From Viridibacterium sp035456105 (lineage in GTDB: Bacteria; Pseudomonadota; Gammaproteobacteria; Burkholderiales; Rhodocyclaceae), in NCBI GenBank assembly GCA_035456105.1, contig DATIDV010000041.1:42855-106854 (forward strand): a DNA stretch of 64,000 nucleotides. The letters are read 5' to 3'. The notes under the pieces are model-generated. The model was not told the DNA's origin. It did no database searches and saw only the letters and a list, made by a program, of their open reading frames with translations. A program made the position numbers and the translations under genes. This document shows, in pieces, positions 44,156-52,196 of the stretch; the first letter of the stretch is position 1, and each line of letters opens with the position of its first letter.

Positions 44156-45814
44156 ATGAGCCAACTCATCGAAGTGAAAGTCCCCGACATCGGCGACTTC
44201 AAGGACGTGCCTGTCATTGATGTCTTCGTTAAGGCCGGTGACACCATCAAGGCTGACGACGCGCTGATGACCCTGGAAACCGACAAGGCGACCATGGATG
44301 TGCCTAGCCCGGCAGCGGGCGTGGTCAAGGAAGTGAAAATCAAGGTCGGCGACCGCCTCAGCGAAGGCGCACTGGTCCTGTTGCTGGAAGCCAGCGACGC
44401 TGTTGCTGCTCCGGCTGCGGCTCCCGCACCTGCGGCCGCAGCGCCTGCACCAGCCCCGGCCGCCGCCGCACCGGCACCTGTCGCAGCGCCTGCGCCAGCT
44501 GCGGGTCCGGCTGGTCTGGTTGAGTTGAAGGTGCCGGACATTGGCGACTTCAAGGATGTCCCCGTCATCGAAGTGTTCGTGAAAGTCGGCGACACCATCG
44601 CCGTCGACGCGCCACTCGTTGCGCTGGAATCCGACAAGGCCACCATGGAAGTGCCTGCCTCAAGCGGTGGCGTCGTCAAGGAGATCAAGGTCAAGGTGGG
44701 CGACCGCGTCGGCGAAGGTGCTGTCGTGGTGGTGGTCGAGGCAGCTGGTTCTGCCCCCGCGGCTGCCGCGCCGGCTCCAGCCGCAGCGCCCGCACCTGCC
44801 GCGGTGGCTGCTCCTGCCCCGACACCCGCGCCTGTAGTGGCAAGCGCGCCGGCAGCTCCGGTTGCGACCGCTGTAGCCGGCAAGGCACACGCCAGTCCGT
44901 CCGTGCGCCGTTTTGCACGCGAGCTCGGCGTCGATGTTGCGCTCGTGCCGGGCTCTGGTCCGAAGGGCCGCATCCTCGCTGAAGACGTGCAGAACTTCGT
45001 CAAGGGCGTCATGGCGCAAGTCGCTTCCGGCGGGCTGCAGCAGACTCCGGCTGGCACGCCAGCCGGAGGCAATCTCGGTGGTCTTACCGTGCTGCCATGG
45101 CCAAAGGTGGATTTCACCAAGTTCGGTCCGGTCGAGTCGAAGCCGCTGTCGCGTATCGCCAAGATCAGTGGCGCCAATCTGCATCGCAATTGGGTTGTGA
45201 TCCCGCACGTCACCAATCATGACGAATGCGATATTACCGACCTCGAAGCCTTCCGCGTGCAGATGAACAAGGAGCTGGAAAAGAGCGGTGCCAAGCTCAC
45301 CATGCTGGCGTTCATGATCAAGGCTGCGGTCGCTACGCTGAAGCAGTTCCCTGGCTTCAATGCCTCGCTGGATGGCGAAAACATCATTCTCAAGCAGTAC
45401 TACCACATCGGTTTTGCGGCAGACACGCCGAACGGTCTGGTCGTGCCGGTGATTCGTGACGCTGACAAGAAGGGCGTCATCGAGATCGCCAAGGAGATGG
45501 GTGACCTCGCCAAGCTCGCACGTGACGGCAAACTCAAGCCCGATCAGATGCAGGGCGGTTGCTTCTCCATCAGCTCGCTCGGTGGTATCGGTGGCACGTA
45601 CTTCACGCCGATCATCAACGCGCCTGAAGTGGCCATCATGGGCGTCTGCAAGTCTGCGATCAAGCCCGTCTGGGACGGCAAGGCCTTCGTGCCTCGCCTG
45701 ATGCTGCCACTGTCGCTGTCGTGGGATCACCGCGTCATCGACGGCGCTGCTGCCGCACGCTTCAATGCGTACTTCGGCAGCGTGCTGCAGGACTTCCGTC
45801 GCGTACTGCTCTAA
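44156..45814 (+). CDS. aceF: Pyruvate dehydrogenase E2, dihydrolipoamide acetyltransferase
   Basis: AceF forms the core of the complex and passes acetyl groups to CoA. The 552 residues contain two lipoyl domains with lysines Lys44 and Lys161 (both in DKATM), Ala/Pro-rich linkers, and a peripheral subunit-binding domain near 245-280 (ASPSVRRFARELGVDVALVPGSGPKGRI). The catalytic domain ends with DHRVIDG (524-530) carrying the active histidine. Lipoyl domain 1 begins with the same MSQLxEVKVPDIGDFKDVPVI form as the one fused to E3 downstream. It is 98 bases after aceE. Confidence 0.98.
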   Translation: MSQLIEVKVPDIGDFKDVPVIDVFVKAGDTIKADDALMTLETDKATMDVPSPAAGVVKEVKIKVGDRLSEGALVLLLEASDAVAAPAAAPAPAAAAPAPAPAAAAPAPVAAPAPAAGPAGLVELKVPDIGDFKDVPVIEVFVKVGDTIAVDAPLVALESDKATMEVPASSGGVVKEIKVKVGDRVGEGAVVVVVEAAGSAPAAAAPAPAAAPAPAAVAAPAPTPAPVVASAPAAPVATAVAGKAHASPSVRRFARELGVDVALVPGSGPKGRILAEDVQNFVKGVMAQVASGGLQQTPAGTPAGGNLGGLTVLPWPKVDFTKFGPVESKPLSRIAKISGANLHRNWVVIPHVTNHDECDITDLEAFRVQMNKELEKSGAKLTMLAFMIKAAVATLKQFPGFNASLDGENIILKQYYHIGFAADTPNGLVVPVIRDADKKGVIEIAKEMGDLAKLARDGKLKPDQMQGGCFSISSLGGIGGTYFTPIINAPEVAIMGVCKSAIKPVWDGKAFVPRLMLPLSLSWDHRVIDGAAAARFNAYFGSVLQDFRRVLL

Positions 45815-45818
45815 GACA

Positions 45819-45902
45819 GGGAGGAGTGAGGAGTCTGGAGTGAGGAGTAAGCCCACAAGCTGGGACGCTTTTTCTCCTTTCTCCTCACCCATGACTCCTT
45901 AC
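45819..45902. repeat. GAGGAGT-type inverted repeats after aceF
   Basis: Directly after the aceF stop, GGAGGAGTGAGGAGT and GGAGTGAGGAGT (45819-45851) face the complementary CTCCTTTCTCCTCAC...ACTCCTTAC (45874-45902). They can pair as an imperfect hairpin. The unit matches the one between aceE and aceF, so aceF is bracketed by the same repeat family. Confidence 0.7.
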
Positions 45903-45911
45903 TGAATACAC

Positions 45912-46493
45912 ATGACCACACTCACCGTCGTCCGCAAAAACGGTTCAGTCGCGATCGCCGCCGATGGTCTGACGACCTTCGGTGATACGCGCCTGCCTGC
46001 GGGCTACAAGCGTGATCATGACAAGATCCTGCATCTGGCGGATTCATGGATCGGTGTGTGTGGCAGCTCGGCGCATCACCTCGTGCTGGCCAGTGCGTTT
46101 CATGAGTTGGGCGATGTGCATCTGCGCAGTCGTGCCGAGGTGTATGACACCTTTCGCCGCCTGCACCCGATTCTCAAGGAACACGCCTTCCTCAATACCA
46201 AGGAAGGCGAGGACGATCCGTATGAGTCGTCGCAGATCACTTGTCTGATTGCAAATGCCAGCGGCATCTATGGCGTGTATTCGTATCGTGAAGTGTTTGC
46301 CTACGACCGCTTCTGGTCGGCGGGGTCGGGTCGTGATTTCGCTTTAGGGGCAATGTTCACGGCCTACAACTCGCAACTGTCTGCGGAAGAGATTGCAAAA
46401 GTCGGCGTGCGCGCGGGCATGGAGTTTGATACCTCGTCGGCCGGGCCGATCGACGCGTATTCGGTGTCGCTGCATGTGCCAGCTGTTGAATGA
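45912..46493 (+). CDS. Proteasome-like Ntn hydrolase, probable BPH (betaproteobacterial proteasome homologue)
   Basis: A 193-residue protein with an HslV-like N-terminus, MTTLTVVRKNGSVAIAADG. Removal of Met would expose Thr1. Asp17 falls at the standard position (AADG), and Lys37 in HDKILHL (numbered with the Met removed) corresponds to the proteasomal Lys33 by motif, with a short insertion. SAGSGRDFALGAM matches the GSG-containing proteasome strand. BPH is a described self-compartmentalising peptidase family of betaproteobacteria that forms a double ring. No ATPase partner such as HslU is adjacent. It sits between aceF and lpd. Alternative: a divergent HslV-type protein. Confidence 0.7.
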   Translation: MTTLTVVRKNGSVAIAADGLTTFGDTRLPAGYKRDHDKILHLADSWIGVCGSSAHHLVLASAFHELGDVHLRSRAEVYDTFRRLHPILKEHAFLNTKEGEDDPYESSQITCLIANASGIYGVYSYREVFAYDRFWSAGSGRDFALGAMFTAYNSQLSAEEIAKVGVRAGMEFDTSSAGPIDAYSVSLHVPAVE

Positions 46494-46508
46494 TCAGATT
46501 GAAGCATT

Positions 46509-46529
46509 GCGGGATTGCTGCAATCCCGC
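46509..46529 (+). promoter_or_regulatory. Hairpin between the BPH-like gene and lpd
   Basis: GCGGGATTG (46509-46517), CTG, CAATCCCGC (46521-46529): a perfect 9-bp stem with no following T-run, 25 bases before the lpd start. It may be a processing or attenuation point in the pdh message. Confidence 0.5.
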
Positions 46530-46554
46530 GAATGAGTGAAAACAAGGAAAAACC

Positions 46555-48339
46555 ATGAGCCAACTCGTTGAAGTGAAAGTCCCCGATATCGGCGATTTCA
46601 AGGATGTGCCGGTCATCGAAGTGTTCGTCAAGGTTGGCGACGCGATCAAGCTGGATGATCCCATCGCAGCGCTCGAGTCCGACAAGGCCACGATGGAAGT
46701 GCCTTCGACGGCTGCCGGCGTGATCAAGGAAGTTCTTGTCGTAGTCGGTCAGCGCGTTGGCGAAGGCGCCGTGTTGCTGAAGGTAGAAGCCTCCGCTGGC
46801 GCGCCTGCGCCGGCTGCTGCGCCGAAGGCACCGGCACCGGCCGCAGCGCCCGCTCCCGCAGCGACGCCCGTACCTGTCGCCGGTAGCTACAGCGGTGCGG
46901 TCGATATCGAATGCGACATGCTCGTGCTCGGAGCCGGCCCTGGCGGTTACTCCGCGGCCTTCCGCTCTGCCGATCTGGGCATGAAGACTGTGCTCGTCGA
47001 GCGCTATGCAACGCTCGGCGGTGTGTGTCTGAATGTCGGCTGCATTCCTTCCAAGGCACTGCTGCATGTCGCAGCTGTCATGGACGAGGCTTCACACTTC
47101 GCCGACGTGGGCGTGGCATTCGCTGCACCCAAGATCGATCTCGATCAGTTGCGCAAGCACAAGGAAAAGGTTGTCGGCAAGTTGACGACCGGCCTCACCG
47201 GTATGGCCAAGATGCGCAAGGTGGAAGTCGTGCGCGGCTATGGCAACTTCCTCGATGCCAATCACGTGGAGGTAGAACTGACCACCGGCGAAACCGGCCA
47301 GGAGCGCACCGGCACAAAGAAGATCGTCAAATTCCAGAAGGCCATCATTGCCGCCGGCTCGCAAGCAATCAAGCTGCCATTCTTCCCGGTAGATCCGCGC
47401 ATTGTTGATTCGACCGGCGCGCTCGAGCTGCGCCAGATTCCGAAGCGCATGCTGGTCGTTGGCGGCGGCATCATCGGTCTGGAAATGGCCACGGTTTACT
47501 CCTCGCTCGGCGCGCGCATCGACGTCGTCGAAATGATGGACGGCCTGATGGCCGGCGCCGACAAGGATCTGGTCAAGGTCTGGGAAAAGCAGAACTTGCA
47601 CCGCTTCGACAAGATCATGCTGAAGACCAAGACGGTCGGCGCGACGGCGCGTGAAGACGGCATCCTCGTCAAGTTCGAGGCTGAAGGCGGCGCCATCGAA
47701 GAGCAGAAGTACGACCTCGTGCTGGTCGCTGTCGGCCGCAGCCCGAATGGCAAGAAGCTCAATGCAGACAAGGCTGGAATTGCCGTGACCGATCGTGGCT
47801 TCATCAATGTCAACAATCAGCAGCGCACCAATGTGCCGAACATCTTCGCCATCGGCGACATCGTCGGTCAGCCGATGCTGGCACACAAGGGCGTGCATGA
47901 AGGCCACGTGGCGGCTGAAGCGGCGTTCGGCGAGAAGTCCTTCTTCGATGCCAAGCTGATTCCGTCGGTGGCTTACACCGAGCCGGAAGTGGCTTGGGCG
48001 GGTGTCACCGAAGCGGAAGCCAAGGCCAAGGGCATCAAGTTCGGCGTTGGCAAGTTCCCGTGGGCGGCGTCTGGCCGTGCAATCGCGAACGGTGCCGAGT
48101 ACGGCTTCACCAAGCTGATTTTCGACGAAGAAACGCATCGCATCATCGGTGGCGCCATCGTCGGCCCGAATGCCGGCGACATGATCGGCGAAGTGGCGCT
48201 GGCCATCGAGATGGGTTGCGATGCCACCGATATCGGCAAGACGATCCACCCGCACCCGACACTGGGCGAATCTATCGGCATGGCGGCCGAAGTGTACGAA
48301 GGTCATTGCACCGACCTGCCGCCAATCAAGAAGAAGTAA
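46555..48339 (+). CDS. lpd: Dihydrolipoyl dehydrogenase (E3) with N-terminal lipoyl domain
   Basis: E3 reoxidises the dihydrolipoyl arms with FAD and NAD+. The 594-residue product begins with a lipoyl domain (Lys44 in DKATM) and an Ala/Pro linker to about residue 112. Then come the FAD motif LGAGPGGYSAAFRSADLG, the redox disulfide Cys158-Cys163 (GGVCLNVGCIPSK), the NAD motif VGGGIIGLEMATVYSSLG, and the dimer-interface HPHPT with Glu572. The fused lipoyl form is typical of betaproteobacteria and Neisseria. It closes the pdh operon; a strong terminator follows. Confidence 0.97.
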   Translation: MSQLVEVKVPDIGDFKDVPVIEVFVKVGDAIKLDDPIAALESDKATMEVPSTAAGVIKEVLVVVGQRVGEGAVLLKVEASAGAPAPAAAPKAPAPAAAPAPAATPVPVAGSYSGAVDIECDMLVLGAGPGGYSAAFRSADLGMKTVLVERYATLGGVCLNVGCIPSKALLHVAAVMDEASHFADVGVAFAAPKIDLDQLRKHKEKVVGKLTTGLTGMAKMRKVEVVRGYGNFLDANHVEVELTTGETGQERTGTKKIVKFQKAIIAAGSQAIKLPFFPVDPRIVDSTGALELRQIPKRMLVVGGGIIGLEMATVYSSLGARIDVVEMMDGLMAGADKDLVKVWEKQNLHRFDKIMLKTKTVGATAREDGILVKFEAEGGAIEEQKYDLVLVAVGRSPNGKKLNADKAGIAVTDRGFINVNNQQRTNVPNIFAIGDIVGQPMLAHKGVHEGHVAAEAAFGEKSFFDAKLIPSVAYTEPEVAWAGVTEAEAKAKGIKFGVGKFPWAASGRAIANGAEYGFTKLIFDEETHRIIGGAIVGPNAGDMIGEVALAIEMGCDATDIGKTIHPHPTLGESIGMAAEVYEGHCTDLPPIKKK

Positions 48340-48353
48340 GCAGCAGCATCGTC

Positions 48354-48395
48354 ACAAACAACAAGGGCTGCCCGCGGGCAGCCCTTGTTGTTTGT
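48354..48395. terminator. Perfect 42-bp palindromic bidirectional terminator
   Basis: Two 21-base arms, 48354-48374 and 48375-48395, are exact reverse complements without a spacer; the core is GGGCTGCCCG/CGGGCAGCCC. It lies between the convergent lpd and glycosyltransferase genes and could stop both. The outer arms (ACAAACAACAA / TTGTTGTTTGT) supply T-rich tails on either strand. Confidence 0.85.
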
Positions 48396-48409
48396 AATGC
48401 AGGCGCAGC

Positions 48410-49598
48410 TTACATCGCCGAATTAAGTTCGATGGCCAGGTTCCCGCGCGAAGCGGCACGGAGTATCGATTCGAATTCACCGATGACGGCATCCCAGGTG
48501 ATCGGTTCGACGCGAGCACGCGCGCCAGCGCGGCAGCGTGCGAGCAGGGCCCTGTCTTGCGCCATGCGGCAGGCCGCTGCGATGAAGGCCGGCTTCATCG
48601 CCGGGCGTTACGACCAGACCTTGCTGGCCGTCGTGAATCAGCTCGGCGGCAGCGGCGTCCTTGTAGGCCACCACGCCGAGGCCGCTGGCCATCGCTTCGG
48701 GCACGACGTTGCCGTAAGTCTCAGTGAGGCTGGGGAAGAGAAAAATGTCGGCGCTGGCGTAGTGCGCAGCCAGCTCTTCGCCACGCTTCGCGCCGCTGAA
48801 AACATGTTCGCCATGACGGCGTTCGAGCGCTGCGCGCGAGGGCCCATCACCCACCCACACCATGCGCGCATCCGGGTGTTGTTCGCGAATTGCTTCGAAG
48901 GCGCGGGCGGCGAGTTTGAGGTTCTTCTCGGCAGCGAGGCGGCCGACGTTGGCGACGATGAGACTGTCATCGCTCGCGCCCCATTGCGCGCGCAGCGCGG
49001 CACTGCGCTTGGCGGGATCGAATAGCGCGGTATCGACGCCACGACCGAGCACGCGCGCGCCGGGCACCTTGGCGCGCGTCAGGCTGTCGACGAGGACTTG
49101 CGTGGGGGCCATGGTGCTCAGCGTGCGGCGATGAAAACGCTGCAGGAAGCCACTTACCAGCGGGCCGATGATGCCGGCGTTGTAGTGCTTGCTATAGCCA
49201 TCGAAATGCGTGTGATAGCTGGAGGTGACGGGCAGCTTCAAGGCACGCGCCTGCCACAGTGCCGACCAGCCGAGCGGGCCCTCGGTCACGGCGTGTACGA
49301 CATCGGGTCGCTTGCCCTGCCATAGCTTGCGCAGTTGGCGGTTGGCGGGCAGGCCGAATTGCAGACCGCTGTAGCCGGGCAGCGGCAGGCCTTGCACCAA
49401 TGCGTCGCCGCTCAACTGACCTGCGTCGCTCTTCTGGCGTGGCCGCACCACCTGAACGTCATGACCGCGTTGCCGCAAGCCCTCCACCAGTCGTGACACC
49501 GTCATCGCCACGCCATTCATTTCGGGCGGCCAGGTTTCGGTGACAAGTGCAATGTGCAGCGGACTTGGTGAAGAATCGTGCGGCAATTCGGATTTCAC
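48410..49598 (-). pseudogene. Glycosyltransferase family 4 gene with a 3'-proximal frameshift
   Basis: The main frame starts at GTG 49598 (overlapping the dgkA stop as GTGA) and reads a GT4-type transferase: HIALVTETWPPEMNGVAMTVSRLVEGLRQRGHDV at the start, SSYHTHFDGYSKHYN, NVGRLAAEKNLKLAARAFE and FPSLTETYGNVVPEAMASGLGVVAYKDAAAAELI. After GLVVTPGDEA the frame loses similarity, while another frame at 48410-48598 continues with FIAAACRMAQDRALLARCRAGARARVEPITWDAVIGEFESIL. A one-base insertion near 48588-48592 (in GAAGCCGGCC) would explain this. About the last 60 of 395 residues are affected. It may be a sequencing error or recent loss. Confidence 0.75.
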
Positions 49599-49972
49599 AT
49601 GAGTTCCCCTATGAGCACACAAGACCAGACGGCTACGACGTTGAGCAGGGCGACGAGCACGGCCGCACTACCTATATCCTTTGCCCGCTTCGATAGCAGG
49701 TGTTTCTCCAGCCCGACGCGATCCACCGTTGCTTCAATGGCCGAGTTGAGCAGCTCGACGATGAGTACCAGCAGTACGCTGCCTATCATCAGTGCATGTG
49801 CGATACCCGAAACGGGTATCAAGATCGCGGCGGGAATGAGCACCGCTGCGAGTAACACTTCCTGCCTGAATGCATCTTCGAGTCTGTAAGCGTCTTTCAG
49901 TCCGGCTATCGAGTAGTGCAAGGCATTCCAGAGTCGCGTCAGACCGGTCTTGCCTTTGAAGGGGCTTTCCAT
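49595..49972 (-). CDS. dgkA: Diacylglycerol kinase DgkA
   Basis: A 125-residue trimeric membrane kinase that phosphorylates diacylglycerol to phosphatidic acid. ATG 49972 has GGAG five bases upstream. Landmarks are RLWNALHYSIAGLKDAYRLEDAFRQEVLLAAVL, the conserved ELLNSAIEATVDRVG helix with catalytic Glu and metal-binding Glu, and KRAKDIGSAAVLVAL. Three membrane helices are visible. Its start overlaps the end of the upstream glycosyltransferase gene and its stop overlaps the next one. This places DAG recycling inside the glycolipid operon. Confidence 0.95.
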   Translation of the reverse strand: MESPFKGKTGLTRLWNALHYSIAGLKDAYRLEDAFRQEVLLAAVLIPAAILIPVSGIAHALMIGSVLLVLIVELLNSAIEATVDRVGLEKHLLSKRAKDIGSAAVLVALLNVVAVWSCVLIGELM

Positions 49973-51159
49973 GAATTCTCCGTGGCAGTGCTGTGTGAAA
50001 GAAGCGAACGATACAGCGCTGTCAGTTTCGCGGTAAGTGCAACGTCGGACCACTCGGCCGCCCAGGCGAGGCCCTGTTCGCGCATGCGTGCGCGTAGTTC
50101 CGGATCGCTGGCGACACGCGTCAGTGCGGCGGCAAAGGCCGGCACGTTGTCGGCGGGGGCGATGGCCCCGGATGCTGGCGTGAGGATGTCGCAGGTGCCC
50201 ATCTCGGCGAGCGCGACGATAGGCAGGCCCGCTGCCATCGCTTCGAGCAGTACCAGTCCCTGGGTTTCGGTGCGTGAGGCAAAGACGAATATGTCGGCCG
50301 CTGCGTAGCAGTCGGGCAGCTCGGTGACGCGATCGAGATAGCCGACGAAGCGCACCGAGTCGACGAGTTGTTCGGCGTGTACACGATCACGCAGATGCTC
50401 AAGCGCCGGGCCTTCGCCTGCGATCAGCAGCAGCAGGCGCGGGCAGTCCTTGAGCGAGTGACGCAGGGCGTCGAGGAGAAAGTCGATGTTTTTCTCGTGC
50501 GCCGCGCGGCCGACGAAGAGCGCCACCGGGTGGTCCTCGTCTATCTGGTAGTGCGTACGGAAGCGCGTGCGATCGCCGCTGCCGAAGCGCGCCAGCGGAA
50601 TGCCGGTCGGCAGTACATGCATTGGCCGCGTAATGCCGTAGGCATGCAGTCTCTCAGCCATGGGCGAGGAGGGCACGATGACCGCGTCCAGAGCGTTGCA
50701 TTGCTTGCGAGAGATCATGCGTGCCAGGCCACGCAGCCAGGATGAGGGAATGCCGCGTGTGTAGTGGTGCAGGTATTCCTCGAACAGGGTGTGGTAACTC
50801 GACACAACCGGGCGACCCGTTGCGCGCGCTACGGCGACGCCTGCCATATGCGCGGAGAAGGGGGTCTGGATGTGGATGAGATCGCAGCTCTTGACGGCCT
50901 CCATGGCCACGCGTTTGAAATCGCCGGGCAGGACGAAGCGGTCTTCGCGATCCATCGGCACGCTCCACGAGCGCAGGCGCCTGACGCGAGAATCTTCCTG
51001 CCCTTCTTCCGGCTTCCCCGCGGTGTCACCGTCGTAGCGTGGCGCGATCAGCACGCTGTCGATGCCTTGCGCGTCGAGTTGCTGCCGGTAGGTCTGGATG
51101 GCTGTCGACACGCCGTTGATGCGCGGGAAGTAGACATCGGAAATCATCAGCACACGCAT
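49939..51159 (-). CDS. Glycosyltransferase family 4, candidate Agt-type glycolipid synthase
   Basis: A 406-residue GT4 transferase from ATG 51159 (MRVLMISDVYFPRINGVSTAIQTYRQ). Acceptor-domain features are SSYHTLFEEYLHHYT and LIHIQTPF. The sugar-nucleotide domain has PTGIPLARFG, VALFVGRAAHEKNIDFLL and the EX7E-like FASRTETQGLVLLEAMAAGLPIVAL. Related enzymes add sugars to diacylglycerol (Agt, MgtA). The gene starts one base past the stop of the PlcP-like gene and overlaps dgkA by 34 bases. That tight coupling is the main argument for lipid glycosylation; the sugar donor is unknown. Confidence 0.82.
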   Translation of the reverse strand: MRVLMISDVYFPRINGVSTAIQTYRQQLDAQGIDSVLIAPRYDGDTAGKPEEGQEDSRVRRLRSWSVPMDREDRFVLPGDFKRVAMEAVKSCDLIHIQTPFSAHMAGVAVARATGRPVVSSYHTLFEEYLHHYTRGIPSSWLRGLARMISRKQCNALDAVIVPSSPMAERLHAYGITRPMHVLPTGIPLARFGSGDRTRFRTHYQIDEDHPVALFVGRAAHEKNIDFLLDALRHSLKDCPRLLLLIAGEGPALEHLRDRVHAEQLVDSVRFVGYLDRVTELPDCYAAADIFVFASRTETQGLVLLEAMAAGLPIVALAEMGTCDILTPASGAIAPADNVPAFAAALTRVASDPELRARMREQGLAWAAEWSDVALTAKLTALYRSLLSHSTATENSWKAPSKARPV

Positions 51160-51160
51160 T

Positions 51161-51955
51161 TCATGCTTCTCCTGCGAGCGCTTCGCTATCGCTATGCTCG
51201 ATTTGTAATGCGGCGGTCGTCCAGCTGACCAGTTCGAGGCGACCATCGAGGTGCTCGACGATGCCGGTACAACTGTCCACCCAGTCGCCGCAGTTCGCGT
51301 AGGTGAGGCCGCTCATTTCACGAATGGCCGCCCAGTGGATGTGGCCGCAGATCACACCATCGAGGCCACGAGCGCGCGCGTCGCGCATGACGCTTTCCTC
51401 GAAGTCGAAGATGAACTGCAGCGCGGTCTTGATCTTGCGTTTGGCATATCCGGCGAGCGACCAGTAACCCGATACGCCGAGCTGGCGACGCATCCACGAC
51501 AGCCAGATGTTGACGCGCACCAGCAGGTTGTAGGAGATGTCGCCAAGCACGGCGACCCACTTGTGGTGGCGTGTGACCTGATCGTATTCATCGCCATGCA
51601 CGAGCAGGAAGCGCTTGCCGTCCGCCATCTCGTGAACCCATTCGCGCTCCACACGGATATCGCCGAAGCTGGTGCCGCAGTAGCCGCGTAGCGCTTCATC
51701 GTGATTGCCGGGAATGAACATGATGCTTTCGCCATGTCGTGCACGGCGCAGCAGCTTCTGCACGACCGTGTTCTGCGCGCGACTCCAGTGGATGGAGCGC
51801 TTCATGGCCCAGAAGTCGACGATGTCACCGATCAGGAAGAGATTGTCAGCAGGATGTTCGCGGAGGAAATCCAGAAGTCGGTCGGCCTGACAGGCACGGG
51901 TGCCGAGGTGGATATCCGAAAGGAATACTGTCCGTACGCGGGGCATGGGCGGCAT
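51161..51955 (-). CDS. PlcP-like metallophosphoesterase (UDP-diacylglucosamine diphosphatase-like)
   Basis: A 264-residue calcineurin-type phosphoesterase. Metal motifs in order are FLSDIHLG, GDIVDFW, IPGNHDE, LVHGDEYD and ICGHIHWA. Many annotations call this family LpxH-like. The pattern TRACQADRLLDFL, VVQKLLRRARHG and YANCGDWVDSCTGIVEH resembles PlcP, the phospholipase C used to turn phospholipids into diacylglycerol during phosphate shortage (recalled similarity to Sinorhizobium PlcP). The operon with a glycosyltransferase and DgkA supports that reading. The start ATG at 51955 is uncertain; ATG 51946 is also possible. Confidence 0.82.
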   Translation of the reverse strand: MPPMPRVRTVFLSDIHLGTRACQADRLLDFLREHPADNLFLIGDIVDFWAMKRSIHWSRAQNTVVQKLLRRARHGESIMFIPGNHDEALRGYCGTSFGDIRVEREWVHEMADGKRFLLVHGDEYDQVTRHHKWVAVLGDISYNLLVRVNIWLSWMRRQLGVSGYWSLAGYAKRKIKTALQFIFDFEESVMRDARARGLDGVICGHIHWAAIREMSGLTYANCGDWVDSCTGIVEHLDGRLELVSWTTAALQIEHSDSEALAGEA

Positions 51956-52114
51956 TGTGGTGAGGCTTTGTTGCAGGGCCGTGACGCGCACAAGACGTAT
52001 GGATGACGGCTCACTGCAGGATTGCGCGGTACGACAGCGCACCGTTTTTTTCATCTGACACAGTGTTTGCCGCTATCCCCTGTGCGCGCCAGAAAGGTTA
52101 AGATCACCGTTGTA

Positions 52115-52129
52115 TGTTGCTGCGCAACA
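52115..52129. promoter_or_regulatory. Palindrome TGTTGC-TGC-GCAACA upstream of the thiolase gene
   Basis: Perfect 6-base arms around a 3-base centre, 68 bases upstream of the thiolase start. It has the same arms and spacing as the palindrome upstream of aceE at 41012-41026. A regulator of acetyl-CoA or polyhydroxybutyrate metabolism (for example a PhaR-type protein) is a hypothesis only. Confidence 0.55.
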
Positions 52130-52196
52130 CTCGCGGTCGCATTTTGTGCTTGGTCGACCGGCAGCCGCCCCCTGTCATTCTCACAAGGAGTCAGTC

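Noticed and set aside
51992..52009. Pho-box-like sequence upstream of the PlcP-like gene
   Set aside because: On the minus strand one half (CCGTCAT) fits, but the second half (ACGTCTT) does not; too weak to call.
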